A stretch of DNA of 64,000 bases, from assembly GCA_032716605.1 (NCBI GenBank), contig CM064571.1, positions 12,531,720-12,595,719 of the forward strand, given 5' to 3'. The notes beneath the pieces are model-generated. The model made no database searches. It was not told the DNA's origin and saw only the letters and a program-made list of their open reading frames with translations. The position numbers and the translations under genes are program-made. Shown here piece after piece: positions 22,731 through 32,359 of this stretch. Every line of letters begins with the position of its first letter. The stretch's first letter is position 1. This DNA comes from Paralithodes platypus (lineage: Eukaryota > Arthropoda > Malacostraca > Decapoda > Lithodidae).

Positions 22731-22951
22731 CTGCACCTTGGTAGAGCCCGAGAACTTTCAGTCTTCTACTGTACTTCTTACTTCTCCGCTTGTTCTTCCT
22801 CTGAACAATTGCTCTTCTTTCCTACTTTACTCCAGCCATCTGGTCTGGGTATACTTTGTTTACCTCTCGTGCACAAGCCCCAACACTCTGGGTAACATTA
22901 TTGTTGAATGGATGTATTTTTATAGAGTGTGTGAGTGAGTGTGTGTGTATG

Positions 22952-23335
22952 TTAAGGGGGGTCACCGACTTTTTTGTATTTTTCTCTCCTTTTCTCTCTT
23001 TCCCTGGCTTGTATCCATTCGGCCCCATTCAGCCAACTGTTTTAAGACGTTTATCCCCATGCAGGAGTCGATATCTTCCTGGCGAGCGATAGCGAGTCAG
23101 CATTGTATGGAGAAATCCGACTTCGCCGGAGAAAATTTTCTATGGAAAAATGTACAAATTTAGCTTGCTCTCCAAACAAAAATATATATATGCTGGCTCA
23201 CTACCGCTCACCAGGAAAATATTGACACCTGGATGGGGGTAAACGTCTTAAAACAGTAGGCTGAATGGGGCCGAATGGATACAAGCCAAAGAGAGAGGGA
23301 GAGAAAGAGAAAAAAATCGAGGTGGTCTCCCTTAA
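22952..23335. mobile_element. Foldback family B element (left arm)
   Basis: TTAA at 22,952 and 23,332; starts GGGGGGTCACCG and ends GGTGGTCTCCC. The halves mirror each other around a 'tatatatatgctggctcac' centre. The counterpart is 33,258-33,642. Confidence 0.8.
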
Positions 23336-24491
23336 TGAATTATGCGTATACAGTATGTGTTGAGAATGTTATGCCGTTTTACTAAAATAATAAAATAGTC
23401 ACCCCGAAATGTATATCATTATGGAGTAGTCCCTCCCAAATTATCCTAGAAAGGTGAAAACTACCATAACTTATGTGTTCCCGTTCCGGCCTTGGCTTAT
23501 TCGACGGCCCTTTACTCTCTTCTCACCACCATGGTTCTTGCCAAACCAGAAATCAAACTTCTATTTGTTTATGCTATCATTAGACGATTTTAGAAGTGAC
23601 TTATGGGAGGCAGAGGGGCACAAACTATCTAAATTAATCGTTTGACTTCCAAAGACCCCTTAAAACGATAATATAATTGTCTAACGATAACCACAAAAAA
23701 TATATAAAACAGTGTTTTGGTATGTATTTACGCTGCATGGCTTAATTCGGCCTAACACTAGATTATGTTATGCAGTTTAAGAAGGACCTTTAGTAATCAA
23801 AGAGCTAAAAACTATCTAAATCAATCCTTCGACATCCTCAGATCCATCCTAAACCATGTCAGAAATGTCAGAAAAACGCCATTATACTATACAAATAGGT
23901 ATAATAAAGGTGTTATGCCCGTTGTTATAACTTCTACTTTAACTACTACTTATGTCGAGACTCGTAAGTAACTCGACAGTTTAGGTTAAGTAAACATACT
24001 GGAAGTTCAAATTAGGCTCCAGTATTAGGTTTAGTTTATATATCTTTATAAAAGATAATTATGTACTATTTCGTATTAAGTTTCTATGGGTTTATTATCC
24101 ATAAATATATCGGGTTATCATTACAATCAATCCGGTATATCTTTGTAGTTAGTTATATGACGCATTGGTGGAATATAACTGCGTATGCGTCATTCTCGGG
24201 ACTGGCGGGTTCATCGCCAATTCGCCATAAACCTTAGACTCGCTTTAGCTACGACCTCGAGAACATCTGCTAGCCGCTCCAATACAACCACCTGTTTCCT
24301 GCTAAGTCATCCTAATTCTTATCTCTTAGTGGCCACTATATCTTCTATCTATTCCTACCACTATCATTGAGCTATCTATCCCTATCAACCAATAAAAGTA
24401 AGTTAACTCTTGTGAGTTTATAGGTAAATTTTGCTTTGTTTACAATCGAATTCTCACAAAATGGTCCTTCGTAACCTCTGATTTTTGCCTT
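23336..24491. other. No gene; left-arm sequence with family C-like remnants
   Basis: 'atcattagacgattttagaa' near 23,577 and 'gtctaacgataaccacaaaa' near 23,678 recall family C. Mirrored at 32,360-33,257. The stretch 24,238-24,431 has no counterpart in the right arm, where the 2.7-kb insert lies instead. Confidence 0.5.
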
Positions 24492-24667
24492 ATGCTATCT
24501 TTTCTTCTTTGTATTTTCTTTCTTCTGCTTTCCTGTTGTCTACTATTTCCTGGCTATTCCTTCTTTCTGTCCCCTGTTTCCGCTTCCCTGGTGTCCCCTG
24601 TAGGCTTGTGGGCTAGTGTTTCTTGTCTGTGGTCTAATTTCCGCCGGGTCCCGCTCGTTTTACCTGA

Positions 24668-24924
24668 CCGTATGGGACGCCGCTATGTGTTTCCGACCGG
24701 CGCCTTTGGCGGGTGGGGGGGGGGGAAGGACTATAAGCGTGTGATCAATTTTTACCCTAAGCCTATTAGGAAAGTTTCTCTTTTGGGCCATAGCTATGGA
24801 AATTTATGTGGGCAAGCCGGTGTACCACCCATTTTTCCATGTGGCCACTTTTGCCCAAGGGGGTGCTAGGGTGGACACTTTCGAGTCCTCTGCGGCCTGG
24901 GAGAGCCACGTTAACAATAATTAG
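24668..24924 (+). pseudogene. Short SGNH-hydrolase-like ORF fragment (left arm)
   Basis: Starting at the ATG in 'ctgaccgtatgggacgccgc', the frame gives MGRRYVFPTGAFGG, then a run of G bases (24,712-24,726), then KDYKRVINFYPKPIRKVSLL and GHSY. The LLGHSY-V-R-E pattern, fully kept in the right arm, resembles block I of SGNH/GDSL esterases, which is only a motif-level resemblance. This copy lacks 5 bp after GHSY relative to the right arm and so shifts frame. The stop follows a 'HVNNN' end in the right copy. It lies about 500 bp upstream of the BEL gag; whether it belongs to that element's leader or to older sequence is unclear. Confidence 0.35.
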
Positions 24925-25271
24925 GTGGTAGGCTATAGGCTAGGTATAAAATTGCAACAATTAAATTAATGTAAAGTAGTATTATAAGGGTTAAATTGGA
25001 TTTGTTTGGTCTTAACTAAATTTAAAGGGGGTAATTACCACAAACATTTTGGTACCATTAGATGTTGGGCTAGCCTAGTTTATTATAGGTTTACAATTTT
25101 AATTGGCTTGTTATACACCCTTTTGGCCTCCCCTTCCTTAGTGTATTCTAACAACAAAATTGCCGCATTTAATATAAGGTTTACTATTTAAATTTAAGTG
25201 TGGAGATCCTTATGCGTTGTCCGTTTACTTTTATTATTGCGTTCCGCGTCATATTTCCCGATTATTGCCCT

Positions 25272-25317
25272 ACCCCGACATCACACGTTTAATTAATTAT
25301 TACGTGTAAGTCGGGGT
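25272..25317. promoter_or_regulatory. Stem-loop in the BEL/Pao leader (left arm)
   Basis: ACCCCGAC..ACACGT pairs with ACGTGT..GTCGGGGT around an AT-rich loop 'ttaattaattatt'; about 15 pairs with one bulge. It lies about 110 bp before the gag start, and the same hairpin is kept at 28,713-28,759. Retroelement leaders often carry such structures for dimerisation or packaging; that role is inferred. Confidence 0.5.
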
Positions 25318-25424
25318 TCCATAATTTATATCTTGCCTTTATTGGCGTCAGCTAACTTTCTGAGTGCGCTTTACGTCCATATAGGTAAGATATATTATTA
25401 TTCTATTTCCTGTGTATTGCCATC

Positions 25425-26721
25425 ATGTCGTTGACACTGTCCTAGTACAAGCGACGCAAGGGGGGTATCAAGAGCGGTTTGACTAGGATCACCAAAGATA
25501 TTGCTACATTTTTAGTTGATGCAGATAATGATGCGATTGAGACTAAATTGGCTTCGGTATTAAGACAGCTCGAAGATTTACATTTATGTCGCCGCGAAAT
25601 GGAAACGCTCTATGAAGATGACGCCGAGTTTTTCGCGGACATAGACACAGACGTGGATTATATAGTGTCTTGATAAAGTTATCCTCCTCCTCAAAGGTAA
25701 GCTAAAACACAAAGAGCCAAATCGTTCTGCAGTCAACAGAAATGCCGGTATACGATTGCAGAAAATAACCCTTCCTGTGTTTGACAGTGATCCCACTCTA
25801 TGGTTGGGATTCTGGGATATGTTCCACTGTAGTGTCCACAGCAATGCGGAGCTCAGCGACATCCAAAAAATCACCTACTTAAGAGGTCAACTGAATGGCG
25901 AGGCAAAACAACTAATTGAAGGTTTCGCAATAGAGGGAGCCAGCTACCAAACAGCGGTTGCCCTTCTACAGAAAACCTATGGGCACAGGGATAGAATTAA
26001 GGCGGCGCATATAACTAACCTTACTTCTTTGAATCCTCCCTCTTACAATGTCAAGGAACTAAAGGGATTCTATGCTAGTTTTGAAAGTACACTGAGTTCA
26101 ATAGAGACCCTACACATTACCCTTCATGAAGCTAGTGTTGTAATTTTCATGAATAAATTGCCATCCCCACTAAAGGAAACATTAAAGAGAACTTTAGGTG
26201 AAGAAGGTCTGGACCTAGAAAGGTTTGTCCAGGCTTACCAGACAGAAGTGTTTAACATGGAAAGTGTAGCAGAACGGACTACACCACACATACCAGTTGC
26301 TTCAGCATCCTTTGCGGTGCAGGAGGCCTTGGTGCGAAGGAAGGGTTGTAAGTTGTGCGAAGGGGCACATGCATGGTTTAAGTGTCTCAAATTCAAAACC
26401 AGTGCTCTGAACGTAAAACGCGCAAAACAACTCGACCTTTGCACCGGGTCCTTATCTTCAACCCACGGGAGCAATGGTTGTGTGAACCCTGACATCCGCA
26501 GCTGCAAGTTCTGTCAAAACAGACACTACCATATCCTCTGTCAGTCCAGATCTTAATGGGATGGTGCAAAGGAGCAAAAACCTCAACAGGTAACAAAGAC
26601 CAAGACGCAAACTACCACGATGTCTGTCGTCAAAGAAGACTAGTATTATCCTCCCAACTGTTATGCTGCCAACAGTTAAGGAATCAAGAGGAACAGTCAA
26701 GATGAGAACACTGCTGGATCA
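25425..26721 (+). pseudogene. BEL/Pao gag-protease, broken copy (left arm)
   Basis: Encodes the same protein as the better copy at 27,062-28,606 on the other strand. The open parts (25,479-25,673 and 25,756-26,556) cover the gag N-terminus, the DUF1759-type capsid region ('TLWLGFWDMFHCSVHSN', 'LRGQLNGEAKQLIEGF') and a Cys/His-rich region (GCKLCEGAHAW..CLKF, SCKFCQNRHYHILC). Lesions: TAG at codon 7 (25,443-25,445, shared with the right arm), a 2-bp loss near 25,668, TAA at 26,554-26,556, and a further 2-bp loss near 26,627. It stops dead at the palindrome's inner edge, so the rest of pol is absent. Several lesions are private to this arm and so post-date the duplication. Confidence 0.9.
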
Positions 26722-27302
26722 TGTTTTCCTTTGAATCTTCGTTTGGAGAAATTCCTAGATGATCCAGGTCCCACATACATTTTAATTCATTATGACATGG
26801 ATTACTTGATTCCGTGGATATATATTGATCCATCGGGGTGACCACAACTTTCAAAATTGTAACTACCTCTACTTGGGCACTAGACTTGTCATTATGGCAG
26901 GAGCCACTTAGTGCATAGCCAAATTTAGTGGGTAAGAGAATTATGTCACCCTCCTTTTTTTACCCTGGCCGCACTAAGTCATAATAATAATAGGCACCAA
27001 CCAACAAGTCCAGTCGAGATGTTTGTGTCATTAGAGGATCAGCTAATATGTAACCCTTGTTTCACAAAACTCTCATGTGTGCTTCAAGGCATTCTGATCC
27101 TTTGTGATCCGGGAGAGTTTCTACCACAACTGCATGTAGAGGATAGTTTCTGCCCCGGAACTTGTTTTTGAAGGACACTACTGTGTACTTTCTGCTCTCA
27201 CATGCTCCAGTAAACCCTCGCAACTCTAGCTCTTCATCACCCACTTTTATATAATGGATCGAGTCTAGAGCGGAGTTTAAAATGAAGGTGCGCTGTGAGC
27301 AC
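26722..27302 (-). repeat. Palindrome spacer: BEL/Pao protease-to-RT continuation
   Basis: This non-repeated centre belongs to the right-hand BEL copy read on the minus strand. After the gag-PR ORF ends at 27,062 the same reading frame continues with 'YILADPLMTQTSRLDLLVGA', 'YYYYDLVRPG' and 'TKFGYALSG', the end of a BEL/Pao aspartic protease, and then acidic sequence leading towards reverse transcriptase. The frame has further stops. The reverse transcriptase, RNase H, integrase and 3' LTR are missing on both sides. Confidence 0.8.
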
Positions 27303-28552
27303 TGATCCAGCAGTGTTCTCATCTTGACTGTTCCTCTTGATTCCTTAACTGTTGGCAGCATAACAGTTGGGAGGATAACTCTAATCTTCTTTGACGACAC
27401 AGACATCGTGGTAGTTTGCATCTTGGTCTTTGTTACCTGTTGAGGCTTTTGCTCCTTCTTTGCACCGTCCCATTGAGATCTGGACTGACAGAGGATATGG
27501 TAGTGTCTGTTTTGACAGAACTTGCAGCTGCGGATGTCAGGGTTCACACAACCATTGCTCCCGTGGGTTGAAGATAAGCACCCGGTGCAAAGGTTGAGTT
27601 GTTTTGCGCATTTTACTTTCAGAGCACTGGTTTTGAATTTGAGACACTTAAACCATGCATGTGCCCCTTTGCACAACTTACAACCCTTCCTTTGCACCAG
27701 GGCCTCCTGCACCGCAAAGGATGCTGAAGCAACTGGTATGTGTGGTGTAGTCGGTTCTGCTACACTTTCCATGTTAAACACTTCTGTCTGGTAAGCCTGG
27801 ACAAACCTTTCTAGGTACAGACCTTCTTCACCTAAAGTTCTCTTTAATGTTTCCTTTAGTGGGGATGGCAATTTATTCATGAAAATTACAACACTAGCTT
27901 CATGAAGGGTAATTTGTAGGGTCTCTATTGACCTCAGTGTACTTTCAAAACTAGCATAGAATCCCTTTAGTTCCTTGACATTGTAAGAGGGAGGATTCAA
28001 AGTAGTAAGGTTAGTTATATGTGCCACCTTAATTCTATCCCTGTGCCCATAGGTTTTCTGTAGAAGGGCAACCGCTGTTTGGTAGCTGGCTCCCTCTATT
28101 GCGAAACCTTCAATTAGTTGTTTTGCCTCGCCATTCAGTTGACCTCTTAAGTAGGTGAATTTTTGGATGTCGCTGAGCTCCGCATTGCTGTGGACACTAC
28201 AGTGGAACATATCCCAGAATCCCAACCATAGAGTGGGATCACTGTCAAACACAGGAAGGGTTATTTTCTGCAATCTTATACCGGCATTTCTGTTGACTGC
28301 AGCACGATTTGGCTCCTTATGTTTTAGCTTACCTTTGAGGAGGATGATAACTTTATCAAGACACTCTATATAATCCACGTCTGTGTCTATGTCCGCGAAA
28401 TACTCGGCGTCATCTTCATAGAGCGTTTCCATTTCGCGGCGACATGAATTTAAATCTTCGAGCTGTCTTAATACCGAAGCCAATTTAGCCTCAATCGAAT
28501 CATTATCTGCATCAACTAAAAATGTAGCAATATCTTTGGTGATCCTAGTCAA
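27062..28552 (-). CDS. gag-pro: BEL/Pao gag-protease polyprotein, N-terminal part (right arm)
   Basis: A 496-residue open frame. Residues 1-90 form the charged N-terminus. Residues about 95-240 match the DUF1759 capsid-like region of Pao elements, starting KITLPVFDSDPTLWLGFWD. Residues about 290-365 are Cys/His rich, with GCKLCKGAHAW..C and CKFCQNRHYHILC, the nucleic-acid-binding part. From about residue 405 comes a retropepsin-like domain with LLDQCSQRTFI in place of the usual D-x-G. The natural start is probably the ATG at 28,604-28,606, but TAG at codon 7 (28,586-28,588) separates it from this frame; both arms share that stop. The ORF ends at TGA 27,062-27,064, yet the same frame carries recognisable protease sequence beyond. 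The element is therefore inactive alone. It lies head to head with the left copy. Confidence 0.9.
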   Translation of the reverse strand: MTRITKDIATFLVDADNDSIEAKLASVLRQLEDLNSCRREMETLYEDDAEYFADIDTDVDYIECLDKVIILLKGKLKHKEPNRAAVNRNAGIRLQKITLPVFDSDPTLWLGFWDMFHCSVHSNAELSDIQKFTYLRGQLNGEAKQLIEGFAIEGASYQTAVALLQKTYGHRDRIKVAHITNLTTLNPPSYNVKELKGFYASFESTLRSIETLQITLHEASVVIFMNKLPSPLKETLKRTLGEEGLYLERFVQAYQTEVFNMESVAEPTTPHIPVASASFAVQEALVQRKGCKLCKGAHAWFKCLKFKTSALKVKCAKQLNLCTGCLSSTHGSNGCVNPDIRSCKFCQNRHYHILCQSRSQWDGAKKEQKPQQVTKTKMQTTTMSVSSKKIRVILPTVMLPTVKESRGTVKMRTLLDQCSQRTFILNSALDSIHYIKVGDEELELRGFTGACESRKYTVVSFKNKFRGRNYPLHAVVVETLPDHKGSECLEAHMRVL

Positions 28553-28712
28553 ACCGCTCTTGATACCCCCCTTGCGTCGCTTGTACTAGGACAGTGTCAA
28601 CGACATGATGGCAATACACAGGAAATAGAATAATAATATATCTTACCTATATGGACGTAAAGCGCACTCAGAAAGTTAGCTGACGCCAATAAAGGCAAGA
28701 TATAAATTATGG

Positions 28713-28759
28713 AACCCCGACTTACACGTAATAATTAATTAAACGTGTGATGTCGGGGT
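28713..28759. promoter_or_regulatory. Stem-loop in the BEL/Pao leader (right arm)
   Basis: Mirror of the hairpin at 25,272-25,317: ACCCCGACTTACACGT with its complement after an 'aataattaattaa' loop. Kept in both arms. Confidence 0.5.
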
Positions 28760-29106
28760 AGGGCAATAATCGGGAAATATGACGCGGAACGCAATAATAA
28801 AAGTAAACGGACAACGCATAAGGATCTCCACACTTAAATTTAAATAGTAAACCTTATATTAAATGCGGCAATTTTGTTGTTAGAATACACTAAGGAAGGG
28901 GAGGCCAAAAGGGTGTATAACAAGCCAATTTAAATTGTAAACCTATAATAAAGTAGGCTAGCCCAACATCTAATGGTACCAAAATGTTTGTGGTAATTAC
29001 CCCCTTTAAATTTAGTTAAGACCAAACAAATCCAATTTAACCCTTATAATACTACTTTACATTAATTTAATTGTTGCAATTTTATACCTAGCCTATAGCC
29101 TACCAC
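28760..29106. other. No gene; BEL/Pao upstream region
   Basis: AT-rich sequence between the SGNH-like ORF and the gag leader, mirrored at 24,925-25,271. It may hold the BEL 5' LTR, but I cannot fix LTR ends because no second LTR is present. Confidence 0.35.
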
Positions 29107-29367
29107 CTAATTATTGTTAACGTGGCTCTCCCAGGCCACAGAGGACTTGAAAGTGTCCACCCTAGCACCCCTTTGGGCAAAAGTGGCCACATGGAAAAAT
29201 GGGTGGTACACCGGCTTGCCCACATAAATTTCCCTGACATAGCTATGGCCCAAAAGAGAAACTTTCCTAATAGGCTTAGGGTAAAAATTGATCACACGCT
29301 TATAGTCCTCCCACCCCCCCCCCCGCCAAAGGCGCCGGTCGGAAACACATAGCGGCGTCCCATACGG
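29107..29367 (-). pseudogene. Short SGNH-hydrolase-like ORF fragment (right arm)
   Basis: The better copy of the frame at 24,668. The 62-residue part after the G/C run reads INFYPKPIRKVSLLGHSYVR, then EIYVGKPVYHPFFH and GARVDTF, ending HVNNN. GHSYVREI followed by an aliphatic/GA segment resembles the start of SGNH-fold esterases found in some invertebrate repeats. The homopolymer run at 29,311-29,323 breaks the frame between this and MGRRYVFPTGAFGG. Too short for an enzyme; the resemblance is at motif level. Confidence 0.35.
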
Positions 29368-30116
29368 TCAGGTAAAACGAGCGGGACCCGGCGGAAATTA
29401 GACCACAGACAAGAAACACTAGCCCACAAGCCTACAGGGGACACCAGGGAAGCGGAAACAGGGGACAGAAAGAAGGAATAGCCAGGAAATAGTAGACAAC
29501 AGGAAAGCAGAAGAAAGAAAATACAAAGAAGAAAAGATAGCATAAGGCAAAAATCAGAGGTTACGAAGGACCATTTTGTGAGAATTCGATAAGTACATGC
29601 TGCTATGTCACATGTTTGGCTGTTGTGGAAAATTCATATAGATTTTTGCCAATGTGTTTTTTTTTTTGTTAGCCTAGAGTACTAGGAGCATGAAAAATGT
29701 GTTTGGCATTTTTTCTGAGGTCATCTTGACATTTTTTTAGCCTGTTAAAGAAGATCGGGTGGTATCCCCAAAAACGGAAATGTTTTGCCGCAAATTGCAC
29801 AAGTTTCGAACTGTTTGACTGTCTATGGGGGTGTGAAGTGTGATGTACCCTATATTTGTGCATATCAATGCAATGAGTAAAGCAGTATGTTTTTATTATT
29901 TTATCATAAGTCAAATTCTGTGAGAAGAAATGATTGTAAAATACGTTTATATAATACTTTTACTTGCCATCAGATTTAGAATTTTTTTGGTATTTTTTTA
30001 TCAAATGACAGTATGACAGTTAACCTCTGTTGCAAAAATGAGACACTTTGATTGTTTAAATAAAAGAACAGTTACTATGTTATGTTCCTGAGACAAGTTC
30101 ATGTCAAGTCTGATAC

Positions 30117-31955
30117 TCATTCAGTGTCAGATTCGTCACTAGCTTCGCCCATATCAGCCAAGTTTTTACATCCATCTGGATCACACTTTCACAACTCTGT
30201 GCAGGGCATTTGGTTTTCGCGGCAGGAACATCGCCCACTACATTGACTCTTTGTGCATTTACACCGAACCAACTGTAAGATGGAATCTGGAGCCAGAGGT
30301 ATTCTGCTTAACTTGGGAACGAAATGTCCCGAAGTGTCACTGATGGACCATCCCAATTCAGTTGGTGCTGGAACGGTTGGTTGTGGAATTAAGGCCTGCC
30401 TCCAGATTAAGCACTGGTAATGTGCCCGTCGAATGTGCTCATGCAATGATCCTTGTGTTGGGGGCAGCTTCTCGATTCCTTGTTTTTGCTGTTGAGTCCA
30501 CGAAAATGAAACCATCTGAATGCCGCAGCTTGACTAATACCTGCGTTCTTTGGACCGAGTAACTTGCAGATGAATGCTTCACAAAGACCCAGCACTTCAC
30601 AGGATGGTTCACTCTCCTGTCCCAGACGAGCAAGTGCACCAACAATGTCATCACCACAGTCCATAAACGCCTTCCACCATGAAGTTTTGCTCTTGCCGAA
30701 TATCCTTCCAGTTGTGTCACACCCGCTTATGGCATGAAATCCCATCAAGGCTTGAGCACGTTCCTCACCAAGTGCATTTTGGATAGGCAACAAAGGCAGT
30801 ACACGTCGATTGGTTCCAGTGCCCATTATCATAGCTGCATCCTCGCCTAAGACTGCCAAATTGTGTATGGCAAGTACCAGCACATCTGTGTCCTGGGAGT
30901 AGATGTGAACAGTAAGTCCAAGCTTGCGTGCTTCACTGGCATAGTATATCAGCAACGTATCCGCCTCGTCATGCTTGGCAGCATGACAACTGCCAGATGT
31001 GTTGGACTGGACACGTTGACAAGTGATAGTGGTTACGTCTGCTGTGCAGTTGACAACAATCTGTTAGGCCAAGAATATTGTCAGAAGCTCCTTCGTCTTG
31101 GTACTACTGAGGAACTTGTTGAGATCTTTAATACGCGTGTTTCTGTCGACTTTGTATTCTGTTCCCCTGGAAAGCTTGGCTCCACTGCGACGCTGTCTTG
31201 TTATTTCTTTCAATGAGGACTGGCAGTATTGGTCAAACACCACGTAGCACTTCGAGTAAGGGCGACTTTTGGAGTTGATGGCATTGACGAAATGCTCTGC
31301 CAGGTCTCCACATGATGATATGTTGTCCTTGAAAACGGCCATCTCATGAACTACTGCCATGGCATCGATGATAATAGAAGCTCTATCAAGTGGTAAGTCA
31401 TCCAGTAAAGGTGCATCAGCTTTGTCACTTTCTTTTACCACAGCTGCTATTTGCTCCCCAATGTTTTCGGTTTGGCACATGTGTCTTTTCGGCTGTCGCT
31501 CTTTGACAGAAGAAACACAATTCTTTTCGCACCTTTGGAATGGACGAACGTGTTACTTCCCGTTGTGATCCTGTATGTGACGTAGATGGAACACTTGGTG
31601 TACGACTGCTCGGTGGCCGACCTTTTCGTCTGATCAGTACTGTGGTATCACCCTTCTCGAGGGCTTTGCTGTGGCGGGACTTGGCTCGCTGTATGTCTGT
31701 TTTGTTCGTGGCCTCAGCATAGCATTTCTGGTGCCACACTGCACTGTTAGTTTGAAGATCTTGCGGCTCCAGATTAACCCGACGTTGCGACATAGATATG
31801 TATTTTTGTTCTCCATAGTCTGACCTTTCTCTGACACACTCCAGGAAACGAATATAGCTGTCTGGCTTTGGTGTACTGACTGTTTCAATTGTATTTTCTT
31901 GACATACGATGCACTGTCTGTAGTTGTTTTCTATCTTGCGTCGCTTGGTTTCCAT
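30117..31955 (-). pseudogene. Degraded FEN1/XPG-like nuclease gene with zinc-binding N-terminus and CXC C-terminus
   Basis: Start chosen at the ATG of METKRRKIE (31,953-31,955). Order: a zinc site CIVC...WHQKCY; CFFCQ; then acidic motifs in FEN/XPG order, IIIDAMAVVHEM, KHDEADTLLIYYA, SQDTDVLVLAI and ISGCDTTGRIFG; then a CXC (tesmin/TSO1-like) region CKCTKSQCSGRCSCRENQ..C. In FEN1 these positions hold the metal-binding Asp/Glu residues, so a structure-specific nuclease is the likely ancestral role. The overall pattern recalls a large family of uncharacterised multicopy metazoan proteins (from memory, not searched). Lesions: frameshift near 31,450, TAA at 31,064-31,066, frameshift near 30,490, TGA at 30,189-30,191 where the CXC pattern expects Cys. 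Known relatives seem longer, so internal sequence may be missing after CFFCQ. Confidence 0.75.
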
Positions 31956-32023
31956 GTTATGTGAACAAAGAAAAAACAATTAGAAAAAACAAAAAAGCAA
32001 ATGAACAAATTCTCGTAAAATTA

Positions 32024-32235
32024 GCCGCCATCTTGGATTTAGAGGTCTGTATATGTCCTGTCATTCAAAATATTGAATGCCATGACTTTATTTCATGATA
32101 CAAACATCTTAGTCATCATTTGTGTTAATAATTAAACAAAATATAATGTATAAAGGGCTTAGAATTTGCACAGATGGGCAAAATATCCATATTTTATGCC
32201 GAAAATTCAAGATGGCCGCCATTATTCCAAGATGG
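32024..32235. promoter_or_regulatory. Cluster of YY1-like motifs upstream of the nuclease gene
   Basis: Three AAGATGG-containing sites: GCCGCCATCTTGG (32,024-32,036), CAAGATGGCCGCC (32,208-32,220) and CCAAGATGG (32,227-32,235). The first lies about 70 bp before the ATG. AAGATGGCGGC is the established YY1 consensus and is used by promoters of several retroelements and TATA-less genes. Use here is inferred. Confidence 0.45.
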
Positions 32236-32359
32236 CATCCAAAAAAAAGGCCAAACACGATTTTTGTAGATAATGGGTCATAATCATTAAAAAAAAAACA
32301 CATTGGCAAAAATCTATATGAAATTTCCACGAAATTAAATAACACCATATACTATAAAG

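Larger units (their letters stand above)
15509..26721 (+). repeat. Left arm of a large imperfect palindrome (about 11.2 kb)
   Basis: Reads outside to inside as 44-bp array, family C, family A, 68/45-bp array, family B, SGNH-like ORF, BEL/Pao 5' part. The same series appears in reverse complement from 38,155 down to 27,303. Stretches compared by eye differ at about 1-4 per 100 bp, plus indels. Private to this arm: MITEs at 16,217 and 17,472, a family A fragment at 16,814-16,945, about 2 kb of extra satellite, and gag frameshifts. The inner edge is exact: the arms match up to CTGCTGGATCA ending at 26,721. Confidence 0.9.
29590..32353 (-). mobile_element. 2.76-kb insert with imperfect terminal inverted repeats, carrying a nuclease-like gene
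   Basis: The right arm departs from the left at 29,590 and rejoins at 32,353, where the left arm has 194 bp of other sequence. Near both ends is the same text in inverted orientation: 'catatagatttttgccaatg' preceded by GTGGAAA and followed by a long T run (29,623-29,668, and the complement of about 32,289-32,338). That makes terminal inverted repeats of about 40 bp. I see no clear target-site duplication, and 35 and 13 bp lie outside the repeats, so the exact element ends and class are unresolved. Confidence 0.55.

Noticed and set aside
19209..22938. Long ORFs of up to 281 residues with repeated peptides such as SQPSDSHMYSMYICL
   Set aside because: They lie in the 68/45-bp satellite, are open in several frames at once and on both strands, and have no start or domain. 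They are repeat artefacts. The same holds for 33,656-35,341.
23454..23971. Small ORFs conserved between the two palindrome arms (23,454, 23,765 and mirrors at 32,627, 32,953)
   Set aside because: Conservation follows from the inverted duplication and is not evidence of selection. No motif is present.
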